This document shows, piece after piece, positions 26,987 to 36,054 of a stretch of 64,000 nt of DNA. The notes under the pieces were generated by a model. The model had not been told where the DNA came from, searched no databases, and saw only the letters and a program-made list of their open reading frames with translations. A program made the translations under genes and the position numbers. Each line of letters starts with the position of its first letter. Within the stretch, counting starts at the first letter, position 1. The DNA comes from Balneolales bacterium (GTDB lineage Bacteria; Bacteroidota; Rhodothermia; Balneolales; Natronogracilivirgulaceae). The stretch covers positions 1 through 64,000 of the forward strand of contig SLOL01000124.1 of assembly GCA_007132495.1 (NCBI GenBank). The letters are read 5' to 3'.

Positions 26987-28531
26987 ATGAACTTTGCACG
27001 ATCTTGCGGTACGCTTGTGCATCCCACCTCTTTTCCTTCAGATTTTGCCATTGGAGACCTGGGTGAGCGGGCATACCGGTTCATCGACTATCTTGAACAT
27101 ACTCACCAGGGAATATGGCAAATTCTGCCCCTGGGTCCGACCGGGTTCGGTAACTCCCCGTATGCCAGCTACTCGGCGTTTGCCGGAAATCCCTATTTGA
27201 TCAGTCCGGATATACTCAAGGACAAGGGGTTGCTCAGTGAAAAAGAAATAGCGCCATTGCGGGTACCCCAAAGCGACAAGGTGGATTACGAGCACGCCTA
27301 CAGCATCAAGGATCAGCTTTTGGCCAAAGCCTGCCGCCGTTTCTACGAACGAAATGATGCTGATGAACAAAAACGTTTTGATGCATTCAAAAAGGAGAAC
27401 GACCGGTGGCTGGATGACTATGTGCACTTCATGGCATGCCTGATTGCCAATGACCGTAAACCGTGGAATCAATGGGACGAAGGATTGGCAAAGCGTGATC
27501 CGGAGGTCCTCGCCTCCAGCAGGAAGCGCATGAACCCGGATATTGAAAAGCAGTATTGGGTGCAATTTGAGTTCTTTAACCAATGGATGAACCTTAGGGA
27601 ATATGCCAATTCCAAGGGTATCAACATTATCGGGGATATTCCCATTTTTGTGGATCATAACAGTTCAGATGTCTGGGCCAACAAGCGTTACTTCGATGTA
27701 GACGAGACAGGGAACCGATTGCTGGTCTCCGGGGTGCCTCCCGACTATTTCAGTGAAACCGGTCAGCTGTGGGGAAATCCGTTATACCGTTGGAAAGAGC
27801 TTGAAAAAGATGGCTATCAATGGTGGATCGACCGGTTTGATCAGATGTTTAAAATGTATGATGCCATCAGGGTGGACCACTTCCGCGGGTTTGATGCCTA
27901 TTGGGAGGTCAAGGCGGATGCCGATACGGCTCAAAACGGCCGTTGGGTAAAAGGTCCCGGAGCAAAGTTGTTTCACGCCATAGAGAAGAAGATGGGCAAG
28001 CTCCCCATCATAGCCGAAGACCTGGGGGTAATTACCCAGAGTGTGGTCGACTTGAGGGACCGGTTTAATTTTCCGGGCATGAAGGTTCTGCAATTTGCAT
28101 TTGACGATCCGGGAAACGGTTTTCTCCCACACAACTACTCCAACACTAATTGCATCGTTTACTCCGGTACACATGATAACGACACCACGATCGGATGGTA
28201 TGAGAAAGCGCCGGAGCAAGAACGGAATTTTTTACGGGAATACACTCAGACTGATGGTTCCGAGGTGAGCTGGCAATTGATTCGAGCCGGAATGTTGTCG
28301 GTTGCCGGTCAGGCTATCTTTCCGTTACAGGATTTTATGGAGCTTGACGGGAAGCACCGAATGAACTTTCCCGGTACAACAGAAAACAACTGGATGTGGC
28401 GATATACGGATGATATGTTGAACAAAGTGGACACCGGGCGCATTCGTCATCTGATTGGAATCAGCAATCGTAATGTCAAAGATGCCAGAGGAGATTCCAA
28501 TATTCAGGATGTTGACACGGAAGAATTCTGA
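26987..28531 (+). CDS. malQ: 4-alpha-glucanotransferase (amylomaltase)
   Basis: MalQ transfers maltosyl and longer units between alpha-1,4-glucans. From the ATG at 26987 it is 514 residues, the usual length for the short GH77 form. LPLGPTGFGNSPYASYSAFAGNPYLIS near 40-66 is diagnostic. The catalytic sites are IRVDHFRGFDAYWE (Asp near 296) and IIAEDLGVIT (Glu near 343), with YSGTHDNDTTIGW after them. A longer frame back to 26900 overlaps glgB and adds nothing conserved. With glgB and glgP it forms a glycogen remodelling set. No glgC or complete glgA is in the window. Confidence 0.96.
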   Translation: MNFARSCGTLVHPTSFPSDFAIGDLGERAYRFIDYLEHTHQGIWQILPLGPTGFGNSPYASYSAFAGNPYLISPDILKDKGLLSEKEIAPLRVPQSDKVDYEHAYSIKDQLLAKACRRFYERNDADEQKRFDAFKKENDRWLDDYVHFMACLIANDRKPWNQWDEGLAKRDPEVLASSRKRMNPDIEKQYWVQFEFFNQWMNLREYANSKGINIIGDIPIFVDHNSSDVWANKRYFDVDETGNRLLVSGVPPDYFSETGQLWGNPLYRWKELEKDGYQWWIDRFDQMFKMYDAIRVDHFRGFDAYWEVKADADTAQNGRWVKGPGAKLFHAIEKKMGKLPIIAEDLGVITQSVVDLRDRFNFPGMKVLQFAFDDPGNGFLPHNYSNTNCIVYSGTHDNDTTIGWYEKAPEQERNFLREYTQTDGSEVSWQLIRAGMLSVAGQAIFPLQDFMELDGKHRMNFPGTTENNWMWRYTDDMLNKVDTGRIRHLIGISNRNVKDARGDSNIQDVDTEEF

Positions 28532-28745
28532 TAGCTTTAGTCTGAAGCCAATATTGCTTATATTAAAAGATTGCAAAATATACGAGTTGTTTTTCAAATC
28601 AACAGGGGACAAGTTGTCTTGCCATCGGGTGATACACGGCCAATGATTCCGGAAGCCGGTATAATAATCCGGTTTCTTCATACGTATTTTTGTGAATTTT
28701 AAACCGGAATGAAAATAACAGTACGGAACAGTGAATTGATAAATT

Positions 28746-29543
28746 ATGAAAATCCTATACGCTGCTGCTGAAATTTCACCTTTTGCGAGGATGACGCATA
28801 CGGCCGATCTCCTTCGCTTTCTGCCGGCCTCTTTACAGGACAAGGGCTTTGAAATACGATTGTTGTTACCCAAATACGGATCGATCAACGATCGTAGAAA
28901 CAGGCTCCATGAGGTGATTCGGCTTGCCGGGATAAAGGTCAGGGTCGGGGACAGCGATGAAAGCATGCGCATCAAGGTTGCCAGCATCCCCAACGCAAAG
29001 CTGCAGGTCTATTTCCTGGACAATGACACCTTCTTCAAGAGAAAAGGTTTGTTCACCGATCCCAAAACATCGAAGTTTTTCCCCGATAATGACCGGCGCC
29101 TTGTATTTTATAATAAGGGGGTTTTGGAAACCGTTAGAAAACTTGGTTGGAAGCCTGATGTAATTCATTGTCATGACTGGGCGTCAGGATTTATACCGGT
29201 ATTTTTAAAGTCGATTTATAAAAATGACGACAATTTTTCGAAGACGAGGGTTGTTTTCAATGTTCACAGTGCAACCAACCACGGGATTTTTGATCCGGAT
29301 ATTCTGGATATAATGGCCTTACCTGAGGATTTTGACAGAGAATCAGTGATTTTCGAAGACGGGAAAGTTGATTTTCTGCGGGCAGGATTGAAATATGCCG
29401 ATCATGTGGTAACCGGAAACGAACTCGGTTCTGAACTCAATGACACTTTTGAGGAACTGGGTGTGAAACCGGATGTGATCCAGGGCTCTCCACAGGATGT
29501 CTCCAGCAAATTTGCCGATTACTATAATAAGATCACGGAATAA
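28746..29543 (+). CDS. Short starch-synthase-like (GT5 N-terminal domain) protein
   Basis: The 265 residues align in outline with only the first Rossmann domain of glycogen/starch synthase (GT5). The start MKILYAAAEISPFA, the block DNDTFFKRKGLF, DVIHCHDWASGFIPV and a later HSATNHG-DPDI region are recognisable. The C-terminal GT domain is absent. The ADP-glucose loop, normally K-T/V-G-G-L, here reads RMTHTADLL, so the key lysine and glycines are lost. It is therefore unlikely to make glycogen. From memory, Bacteroidota often carry such a short protein beside a DUF4270 lipoprotein gene, as here (19 bp downstream). The role is unknown. Confidence 0.78.
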   Translation: MKILYAAAEISPFARMTHTADLLRFLPASLQDKGFEIRLLLPKYGSINDRRNRLHEVIRLAGIKVRVGDSDESMRIKVASIPNAKLQVYFLDNDTFFKRKGLFTDPKTSKFFPDNDRRLVFYNKGVLETVRKLGWKPDVIHCHDWASGFIPVFLKSIYKNDDNFSKTRVVFNVHSATNHGIFDPDILDIMALPEDFDRESVIFEDGKVDFLRAGLKYADHVVTGNELGSELNDTFEELGVKPDVIQGSPQDVSSKFADYYNKITE

Positions 29544-29561
29544 CTACAGGTTTTAATTTCT

Positions 29562-30800
29562 ATGCAAAAGTTTGACGGCATCTTCACCCGTCTGACATTA
29601 CCCATCATTTTGCTGTTAACGGTGTACGGAATATCGTCATGTGATGACAGCGCCGTGGTCGGCAGCAGAGTTTCACCGGACGATGTTACGGTGAGTGCAG
29701 ATACGGTTTTACTTGATGATTTGTCAGTAGTGAGCACCCCTTCTTTCAGTGGTAATGCCAATTATTTTACAGCAGGAGAGGTTGACGATCCGCTGTTCGG
29801 TAATTTCAAGGTCACCGCATTAGTCAGACCTTCGATAACCCGCTCCGCCGAAAACGATTCTCTGGTGGATAATGCCCCCATGGTTATGGCTTTGAATGTA
29901 GATCATATCTATGGCCGGGACGGTCTTTCCGCCGAATATCATGTTGTTGAAGTGGGACGGCGCTGGCGCACCAGTTCATGGCGATATGATTCTATACCGG
30001 ACTTAACCAGCAATATTGTTGGTAATTTTTCGGTAGATGAACCGGATTCGATAACCGTAACCCTTGACGAAGGGTGGACACGCAAATATCGGGATATCTT
30101 GTTGAATGAGTCAGCGGCAGAACGGGACTCGCTGTTTCAGGAGGAACTGCCGGGACTGGCCATCGTTCCGGCCTCCTCGGACGAACAAATGTTTTCAGTG
30201 GAAGGGTCACGCGCATATTTTATTTTTATTGAAGAGCGAGTCGCCGATGAAAACGGTGAAGAGGAAGAGGAAGAAGAAGAAGAGTTTCAACACCATGTAA
30301 AAGGGTTGAACAGCTGGGCGGTCAGCCTGGATTCGGATCTTCACAGTGATGAATCGTTCGAAACAGGAATGGTGGTCAAAAATACGATGAGAAGGATGAT
30401 CGAGATGGATATCCCGTTCACAGAAGATTTTTTGGGTACGAACAATTTTTCCAGGGTCGAACTGGTTCTATATGAAGAACCGCAATCAAGCCCGCCTGCC
30501 GGGTTTCTCAGGCCGCGATCGGAAACCATGAGAATCTTTCATCTGGAACCGGATCAGTTGAATTACGCTGTAAGCGGAGATCCCCGCTTTCAGTCGAATC
30601 AGCGGGAAGAAGATGGATCTTTTCGCTTCAATCTCACAAATCTGGCCAATGAACAAATGCATGGGTCATTGACGAATCAAAAGCTGTATGCCGTAATCGG
30701 GTTCAATGACGGCAGGATACTACCGTCTTTGATCAACGGTCAGGGTAACTCGGGAAGGCAGCCCAAATTACTCATTACAGGTATCTCTAAAGAGCAGTAA
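29562..30800 (+). CDS. DUF4270-like lipoprotein
   Basis: The 412-residue product starts with a lipoprotein signal (LTLPIILLLTVYGISSC, lipid-modified Cys27). After that it is a secreted, mostly beta protein with the patterns seen in the DUF4270 family (VGSRVSPDDVTV..., AGEVDDPLFGNFKV near 68-81, and a late LTNLANEQMHGSLTNQKLYAVIGF). A poly-Glu run near 232-242 is encoded by a GAA/GAG microsatellite. The position after the short starch-synthase-like gene supports the family call. No function is established. It is followed closely by a barrel gene and a TPR gene, suggesting an outer-membrane assembly. Confidence 0.62.
   Translation: MQKFDGIFTRLTLPIILLLTVYGISSCDDSAVVGSRVSPDDVTVSADTVLLDDLSVVSTPSFSGNANYFTAGEVDDPLFGNFKVTALVRPSITRSAENDSLVDNAPMVMALNVDHIYGRDGLSAEYHVVEVGRRWRTSSWRYDSIPDLTSNIVGNFSVDEPDSITVTLDEGWTRKYRDILLNESAAERDSLFQEELPGLAIVPASSDEQMFSVEGSRAYFIFIEERVADENGEEEEEEEEEFQHHVKGLNSWAVSLDSDLHSDESFETGMVVKNTMRRMIEMDIPFTEDFLGTNNFSRVELVLYEEPQSSPPAGFLRPRSETMRIFHLEPDQLNYAVSGDPRFQSNQREEDGSFRFNLTNLANEQMHGSLTNQKLYAVIGFNDGRILPSLINGQGNSGRQPKLLITGISKEQ
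30255..30285 (+). repeat. GAA/GAG microsatellite encoding a poly-Glu run
   Basis: A run of GAA and GAG codons inside the DUF4270-like gene encodes about ten consecutive glutamates. Tracts of this type can change length by slippage in steps of three bases, which alters the loop but not the frame. Confidence 0.6.
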
Positions 30801-30809
30801 TTAAATTTT

Positions 30810-32105
30810 ATGGTACGATTTTACACCGCAATATCAGTTTCTCTCTTGCTTCTGGCGGGAATCGGTCAGCAGGCGGATGCCAATGATATCTGGAGTGGGG
30901 GATCGCCCTATGCGCACTTCGGACTGGGGCTGCCTCATGACTTCAACGCCACGTACGCCGATGGCATGGGGTTATCGGGGGTGGCGATGCATGACAATCG
31001 CATTCCCAGTGTCGCCAACCCGGCAGCCTGGTCGCGGGCCTATTTTTCCAACATCAGCGGCGCATTTGAAATCAACAGTTATGATGCCCGGTTCGGCGAG
31101 GGTCAGAACAGTACCACCCGTTTTCAGACCGGACCGTTTCAGATGGTGCTGCCGGTAAGCAGGGAACGTATCGGGGTATCGTTATCCTTCACACCGCTCA
31201 CTTCGTCACGTTACGCAACGAATAATGAATATGTGTTATCCGAAAGCCAGAATAACACCGGCGAGGAAATGAGGTACGGATTGGAAAACCGGGGTGATGG
31301 AGGGATTAACAGAATAGAACTGGGAGTGGGGATCCGATTGACCAATGCCTTGTCGGTTGGATATGCTCCATCGCTATTACTGGGTTCGGTCAACAGAAAC
31401 CAGAATGTGTTTTTTGATGATCTGGACTACCGGCCGGTCTACCTGACAGAAACTACACATCATTACGGCTTCGGCAACCGGTTTGGCCTTTATTATTCCA
31501 GCCAGGGCCTGTTCCGGTCCCGTGACAGGGCAACCTTCGGGGCTACCGTCTCTCTTCCGGTCAACCTGACATCAGAGCGGAGTCTGGAATCGCGTATCAA
31601 TTCAAGGGATGTGACCATCCGGCCGACGTCTTACTACGGTGACGGCCAGGCAACATTTCCACTTGAAGCGGGCGCAGGTTTTTCCTATAATTTCAATCCG
31701 TACTTATTGGTAGGTGCAGACGTGCTTTTTCAAAACTGGAGTGAGTATACCAATTTTGAGGGGCATTCCGAAGTGTTTTTGAAAGATCGCATGAAAGTCG
31801 GACTGGGAACCCAGTATTTGGCTGCCCGCAGAGGGGGAGCCACCATTTTCTCGCGATTTATTTATAGAATGGGTGTATCTTACGATACCGGCAGTTTACA
31901 ACTGGACGGAAACGATATTGAAACCCTGACACTGCATGCCGGTTTTGGAATACCTTCTTCCGGAACGAATTCATCCATAGATATCAATGCCGAATATGGA
32001 TTTCGCGGAACCGAAGCATCCGGTCTGATATCCGAAAGGATATTTGCCGTCACTGTTTCATTCAATTTATCTGAAATTATGTTCTTCCAACGTCGTCTGC
32101 AATAA
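30810..32105 (+). CDS. Outer-membrane beta-barrel protein (FadL/PorV-like), unknown function
   Basis: A signal peptide (SLLLLAGIGQQADAN region) leads into about 405 residues of amphipathic strands. The early block GLGLPHDFNATYADGMGLSG and SVANPAAWS is like the SxxNPA(A/G)L opening of FadL and PorV/UPF0164-type barrels, and strand patterns (GVGIRLTNALSVGYAPSLLLG, YNFNPYLLVGADVLFQNW) continue to the C-terminus. It is 10 bp behind the DUF4270-like gene and 30 bp ahead of a TPR gene, so the three are likely one transcript. The cargo or partner is unknown. Confidence 0.72.
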   Translation: MVRFYTAISVSLLLLAGIGQQADANDIWSGGSPYAHFGLGLPHDFNATYADGMGLSGVAMHDNRIPSVANPAAWSRAYFSNISGAFEINSYDARFGEGQNSTTRFQTGPFQMVLPVSRERIGVSLSFTPLTSSRYATNNEYVLSESQNNTGEEMRYGLENRGDGGINRIELGVGIRLTNALSVGYAPSLLLGSVNRNQNVFFDDLDYRPVYLTETTHHYGFGNRFGLYYSSQGLFRSRDRATFGATVSLPVNLTSERSLESRINSRDVTIRPTSYYGDGQATFPLEAGAGFSYNFNPYLLVGADVLFQNWSEYTNFEGHSEVFLKDRMKVGLGTQYLAARRGGATIFSRFIYRMGVSYDTGSLQLDGNDIETLTLHAGFGIPSSGTNSSIDINAEYGFRGTEASGLISERIFAVTVSFNLSEIMFFQRRLQ

Positions 32106-32134
32106 GCAGATGGGAAATAAACAACTTAACAATC

Positions 32135-33439
32135 ATGGTTAGAATAGCTCTGTTTTCAATCGCCCTCCTTATTGGGGCCGGGTCCATAAGTGCCCAGCCG
32201 TTTGGCTATACACCGCTTCAGGTGCAATCCCTGTTTTCCGAAGACTACCGGAACGAACAGTATGAACAAGCACTAATTTATGGACGCTGGCTGATTGATG
32301 CGCATCCCAAAGAGATGGAGGATTATCCCGGTAATTATCGGGGAGAACGGAATTTCCGGAGAATGATTGATATTTATGAATATATGGCCCAGCAGCAGAG
32401 TGATCCGGCTCTGAGAGAGGCGTATATCGATTCCTCGCTTCAGATGTACGACCGGATTTTTGCGCTTTTCAATGAGGATGAAATAGATCTTTATCGCTGG
32501 TATTTTAACCGTGGGCGGTTTTTACAGGAGCATTCCGAGTTAGTTGACGGCGGATATCAACAAGCTCTTGAAGATTATGAAACCATATTTCGTATGAATC
32601 CGGAGCGCGCGACACAATCGGGCAACGGATACTATGTAAGGCTTCTGGTGCAGAACTATTCGAGGCAGAATGACCGGGATGCAGTCTTTTCAATTATTAA
32701 TGAAGCCGAACCGTATGCCGATGAACAACTCCTAGATTTCTTTTCACAAACACGGAATGAGCTGATTACCGATCCGGAAGAGCGAATTGAATTGCTTACT
32801 GAGGATCTGGAAGAGGATCCGGAAAACGTGGAGCTGATGATGGAGATCTATGATCTTTATCAGGCTGTTGGTGACAGGGAAAAGGCCGGGGAAATGGCCG
32901 TCCGCATGTACGAGGCGGACCCGACTCCTGAAAATATCATGCGACTTGCCGATATCGCGGAGAATGATGGCAACTATCAGGAAGCCAATCAATATCTGAG
33001 TGAAGCACATGACAACCTGGAGGGCAGAGAACGGGCTGAAGCCTCTTTGCGTATTGCGGATAATCATTTGAATCTCCGTAACTTACAGCAAGCAAGACAG
33101 TATGCCCAACGTGCGGCACGTGAAGATCCAAGTTGGGGAGAACCGCATATTACCATTGCCCAAATTTATGGACAGGCGGTGTCCCGTTGTGCCGGCAGTG
33201 AAATGACCCGCATCGATAAAGCCGTTTACTGGCTGGTTCTGGATTATCTGGACGAAGCGGTTGAACGGAATGGCGGCACTTCCAGCACCGTGAATAGGTT
33301 GTACAGGACATATGAGCCTGTGGCACCAAATGCCGAAGAAAAGTTTTATCAAAGCTGGAATACCGGCGAAACCATTCGTATTAATGGTTCTCTCAAAGAA
33401 TGCTATTCCTGGATTGACGAAGAAACAACCATTCGTTAA
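32135..33439 (+). CDS. Secreted tetratricopeptide-repeat protein
   Basis: The 434-residue product has a signal peptide (IALFSIALLIGAGSISAQ) and then helical repeats. Clear TPR-like units include YEQALIYGRWLIDAHP, AEMAVRMYEADPTPENIMRLADIAENDGNYQEANQYLSEAH and LRIADNHLNLRNLQQARQYAQRAAREDPSWGEPH (about residues 255-345). The C-terminal tail contains two cysteines (AVSRCAGSE and SLKECYSWIDEETTIR), a pattern I associate with periplasmic TPR proteins of this phylum. It probably acts as a periplasmic scaffold with the lipoprotein and barrel encoded just upstream. A short terminator follows its stop. Confidence 0.75.
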   Translation: MVRIALFSIALLIGAGSISAQPFGYTPLQVQSLFSEDYRNEQYEQALIYGRWLIDAHPKEMEDYPGNYRGERNFRRMIDIYEYMAQQQSDPALREAYIDSSLQMYDRIFALFNEDEIDLYRWYFNRGRFLQEHSELVDGGYQQALEDYETIFRMNPERATQSGNGYYVRLLVQNYSRQNDRDAVFSIINEAEPYADEQLLDFFSQTRNELITDPEERIELLTEDLEEDPENVELMMEIYDLYQAVGDREKAGEMAVRMYEADPTPENIMRLADIAENDGNYQEANQYLSEAHDNLEGRERAEASLRIADNHLNLRNLQQARQYAQRAAREDPSWGEPHITIAQIYGQAVSRCAGSEMTRIDKAVYWLVLDYLDEAVERNGGTSSTVNRLYRTYEPVAPNAEEKFYQSWNTGETIRINGSLKECYSWIDEETTIR

Positions 33440-33463
33440 TCAGCTGACCGGCTGAACTTTTTT
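33440..33463 (+). terminator. Intrinsic terminator after the TPR gene
   Basis: Directly after the TAA stop, TCAGC-TGACCG-GCTGA forms a 5-bp stem followed by AC and six T residues (33458-33463). The stem is short but the position and T-run fit an intrinsic terminator, separating the envelope gene group from rho. Confidence 0.5.
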
Positions 33464-33621
33464 GTCCGGGAATATTCCTTTCAAAATGTAAAGCAGATAC
33501 AATTCCGTTTCTGAGGGTGCGGTTTAGCGGAATATAAACCGGAAGTGCGTCCGGCTGACCACTGTTCCTTCTAAATGGAATTTTGTATCGATGCATCTTT
33601 ATATATGACAATCCAAATACT

Positions 33622-34866
33622 ATGAGTAATCCCCAGGATAGAAAATCACGTAACCGGAACAAGCGGAAAAACAAGAAGAACCGGCCCAAAGGTAAACGTC
33701 CCGGCCAGCAGAACAAGCAGGGTGGGATGCCCCATTTTCTGGACAACCAGCATGTGAAACCGGCGGGCACATATTCCGGTATTATCGAACTTACCGAAAA
33801 AGGTGTTGGTTTTCTGCGAAAACTTGATCATGAGTTTAGTGCGACACCCCAGGATCCGTTTGTTGTTCCGGAGATGGTTCGTTTTTTCAACCTGAAGCCA
33901 GGGTTACTGGTCGAAGGCGAAATTGAGCAGGACCAAAGAGGTAACAAACGCCTGATAAGCGTTTCGAAGGTCAATGGTGAACCTTATGAAAACTGGGCCA
34001 AAGCCGTTCGTTTTGATCTTCAAACACCAATAATGCCGATTGAACAGATCAAACTGGCCCGCGAGGCCGACGAGGTAGAACTTCGGGTTATCGACCTGAT
34101 ATCACCGATCGGCAAAGGACAGCGTTCCCTTATCGTAGCGCCCCCGCGTACCGGAAAAACCGTCTTGCTCAAAAACATTGCCAAGTCTATAGATAGCTAT
34201 CACCCGGATATAGAACTGGCCGTATTACTGGTGGATGAACGCCCGGAAGAGGTAACAGACTTTATTAGAACAACCGCCGGCCGTGTTTTTGCATCGTCCA
34301 ATGACCGGTCAACCAAGAGCCATACGCGAATTTCAGAGCTGGCACTGGGTTATGTCAAGAGAAGAGCCGAGATGGGCAAGGACGCCGTGCTGTTGATTGA
34401 TTCCATTACCAGGTTAAGCAGGGCTTATAACGCGGCACAGAGTAGCGGAGGCCGGACCATGTCAGGCGGATTGGACATTCGTGCTCTCGATATACCCAAG
34501 AAAATATTCGGTTCAGCCAGAAAAATCGAGAACGGCGGCTCGTTGTCCATCGTGGCTACCTGTCTGGTGGAAACCAATTCAAGGATGGATGACCTCATTT
34601 TTGAAGAGTTCAAGGGAACCGGAAACATGGAGCTGGTTCTGGATCGTGAAATCGCCAATGACAGAATTTTTCCGGCCATCAATATTGCCGCCTCCGGAAC
34701 ACGCAATGAGGATAAATTTATCGAGGATTCCATGGAAGAGCGTAACATGGTACGCCGGTATTTGCTAAAAAAATCACCCAAGGAATCGATGGCCAGCCTG
34801 CTTCAGGTATTGCAACGGACCCAAAGCAATGAGGAGTTGCTGAATCAGATAGCCGCTTACGTGTAA
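33622..34866 (+). CDS. rho: Transcription termination factor Rho
   Basis: Rho is the RNA-dependent ATPase that ends transcription. From the ATG at 33622 it is 414 residues. The first 40 are strongly basic (Lys, Arg, Asn) and replace the usual helical N-terminal domain. The RNA-binding cold-shock-like domain starts with GTYSGIIELTEKGVGFLR near 43-60. The motor has Walker A APPRTGKTVLL near 173-183, VDERPEEVTDFIR, the DSITRLSRAYN stretch and the R-loop region. The frame extends upstream to a TTG at 33583 without conserved residues. The gene stands alone after a terminator, which fits its own regulation. Confidence 0.95.
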   Translation: MSNPQDRKSRNRNKRKNKKNRPKGKRPGQQNKQGGMPHFLDNQHVKPAGTYSGIIELTEKGVGFLRKLDHEFSATPQDPFVVPEMVRFFNLKPGLLVEGEIEQDQRGNKRLISVSKVNGEPYENWAKAVRFDLQTPIMPIEQIKLAREADEVELRVIDLISPIGKGQRSLIVAPPRTGKTVLLKNIAKSIDSYHPDIELAVLLVDERPEEVTDFIRTTAGRVFASSNDRSTKSHTRISELALGYVKRRAEMGKDAVLLIDSITRLSRAYNAAQSSGGRTMSGGLDIRALDIPKKIFGSARKIENGGSLSIVATCLVETNSRMDDLIFEEFKGTGNMELVLDREIANDRIFPAINIAASGTRNEDKFIEDSMEERNMVRRYLLKKSPKESMASLLQVLQRTQSNEELLNQIAAYV

Positions 34867-34929
34867 AAGCCGGCAGATCCGGATCTTGACTAACCAATGA
34901 TTGGGGCAGCCCGAAAGGCGGGTCCTTAT

Positions 34930-35256
34930 TCAGTAAGTCGGAAGGCTCGGATCGATTTTATGGGCCCATTCAAGTATTCCGCCCCTTAAATTTTTAACAT
35001 CGGTAAAGCCGGTTGACATCAATGTGCGGCAGGCCTCAGCGCTCCGGGCACCGCTGCGACAGTACACAACCACCGGTTTTTCCTTTTGAGAAGAAATCTC
35101 ATCCAGGCGAACTTCGAGTTCTCCCAGAGGTATGAGCTCGCCACCGATGTCAACAAGGTCTTTTTCAAACTGCTCCCGGACATCAATTAAAAAAACCTCC
35201 TGGTCCTCATCCATGAGTTTTTTTAGTTCTTCGACAGTGATTTCAGCTACAGTCAT
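34930..35256 (-). CDS. Rhodanese-like sulfurtransferase
   Basis: This is a single rhodanese domain of 108 residues in the cytoplasm. The DVREQFEKD block near 25-33 and the active-site loop CRSGARSAE near 66-74 with its catalytic cysteine are intact, and the domain ends with NLRGGILEW. Such single-domain proteins move sulfane sulfur; the acceptor is not known. It is the last gene of a minus-strand run, 12 bp behind lptB, with no obvious functional tie to LPS export. Confidence 0.88.
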   Translation of the reverse strand: MTVAEITVEELKKLMDEDQEVFLIDVREQFEKDLVDIGGELIPLGELEVRLDEISSQKEKPVVVYCRSGARSAEACRTLMSTGFTDVKNLRGGILEWAHKIDPSLPTY

Positions 35257-35268
35257 TGTGTATTCTGG

Positions 35269-36027
35269 TTAAATTTCATAATTATAACGGTCGAGCCGGA
35301 ATTGCTCACCAAGATAAAGCTTTCTCGCCTCTTTATCCTCTGCTAAAAAGTCAGAGGATCCTTCCTTGAGAATTCTGCCTTCAAACATCAGGTAAGCCCT
35401 GTCTGTAATAGCCAATGTTTCGTGAACATTGTGATCCGTGATTAGAATTCCAATGTTTTTATTTTTAAGCCTTGAGATAATTTGCTGGATATCTTCTACG
35501 GCAATGGGATCCACTCCGGCAAACGGTTCATCAAGCAGGATGAAATTGGGACTGGTAACCATTGCACGGGCAATCTCGGTTCTGCGACGCTCTCCTCCGG
35601 ATAGATTGAAGCCCTTACTGTTAATAACGGTTTGAAGGTTAAATTCTTCTATCAATTCATCTGCCCGCTCCCTTCGTTCAGCTTTTCTCATGCCGTAAAA
35701 TTCCAGAATGGACTCCAGGTTCTGACGGACCGTAAGATTGCGGAATACACTGGCTTCCTGGGAAAGGTAGCCAATCCCCGCCCGGGCGCGTTTGTACATC
35801 GGCAGGCCGGTGATATCCCGTTCATTCAGATAGATACTGCCTTTTTCAGGACGTATAAGCCCTACCACCATATAAAAGGTGGTGGTTTTACCGGCGCCGT
35901 TCGGTCCCAGCAAACCAACTATCTCCGATTGATTAACAGAAATGGTTACATTATCCACCACGGTTCGCTTTTTGTAGCGTTTGACCAGATCCTTGCATGA
36001 TAGTATTTGCTGGTTTGTTTCCGGCAT
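35269..36027 (-). CDS. lptB: LPS export ABC transporter ATP-binding protein
   Basis: LptB powers extraction of lipopolysaccharide from the inner membrane with LptF and LptG. The 252 residues show Walker [10 protein letters not shown] near 38-46, the Q-loop region [18 protein letters not shown] typical of LptB, the signature [15 protein letters not shown] near 142-156, Walker [14 protein letters not shown] and the H-loop [10 protein letters not shown]. The C-terminal extension ([20 protein letters not shown]) is also LptB-like. It lies 27 bp after an M42 peptidase gene. Confidence 0.92.
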   Translation of the reverse strand: MPETNQQILSCKDLVKRYKKRTVVDNVTISVNQSEIVGLLGPNGAGKTTTFYMVVGLIRPEKGSIYLNERDITGLPMYKRARAGIGYLSQEASVFRNLTVRQNLESILEFYGMRKAERRERADELIEEFNLQTVINSKGFNLSGGERRRTEIARAMVTSPNFILLDEPFAGVDPIAVEDIQQIISRLKNKNIGILITDHNVHETLAITDRAYLMFEGRILKEGSSDFLAEDKEARKLYLGEQFRLDRYNYEI

Positions 36028-36054
36028 TACAAAGGGAGTGTTTGCATATAATGT

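Noticed and set aside
34875-34886. Palindrome AGATCCGGATCT after rho as a terminator
   Set aside because: It has no loop and no T-run, so it is unlikely to form a terminator hairpin.
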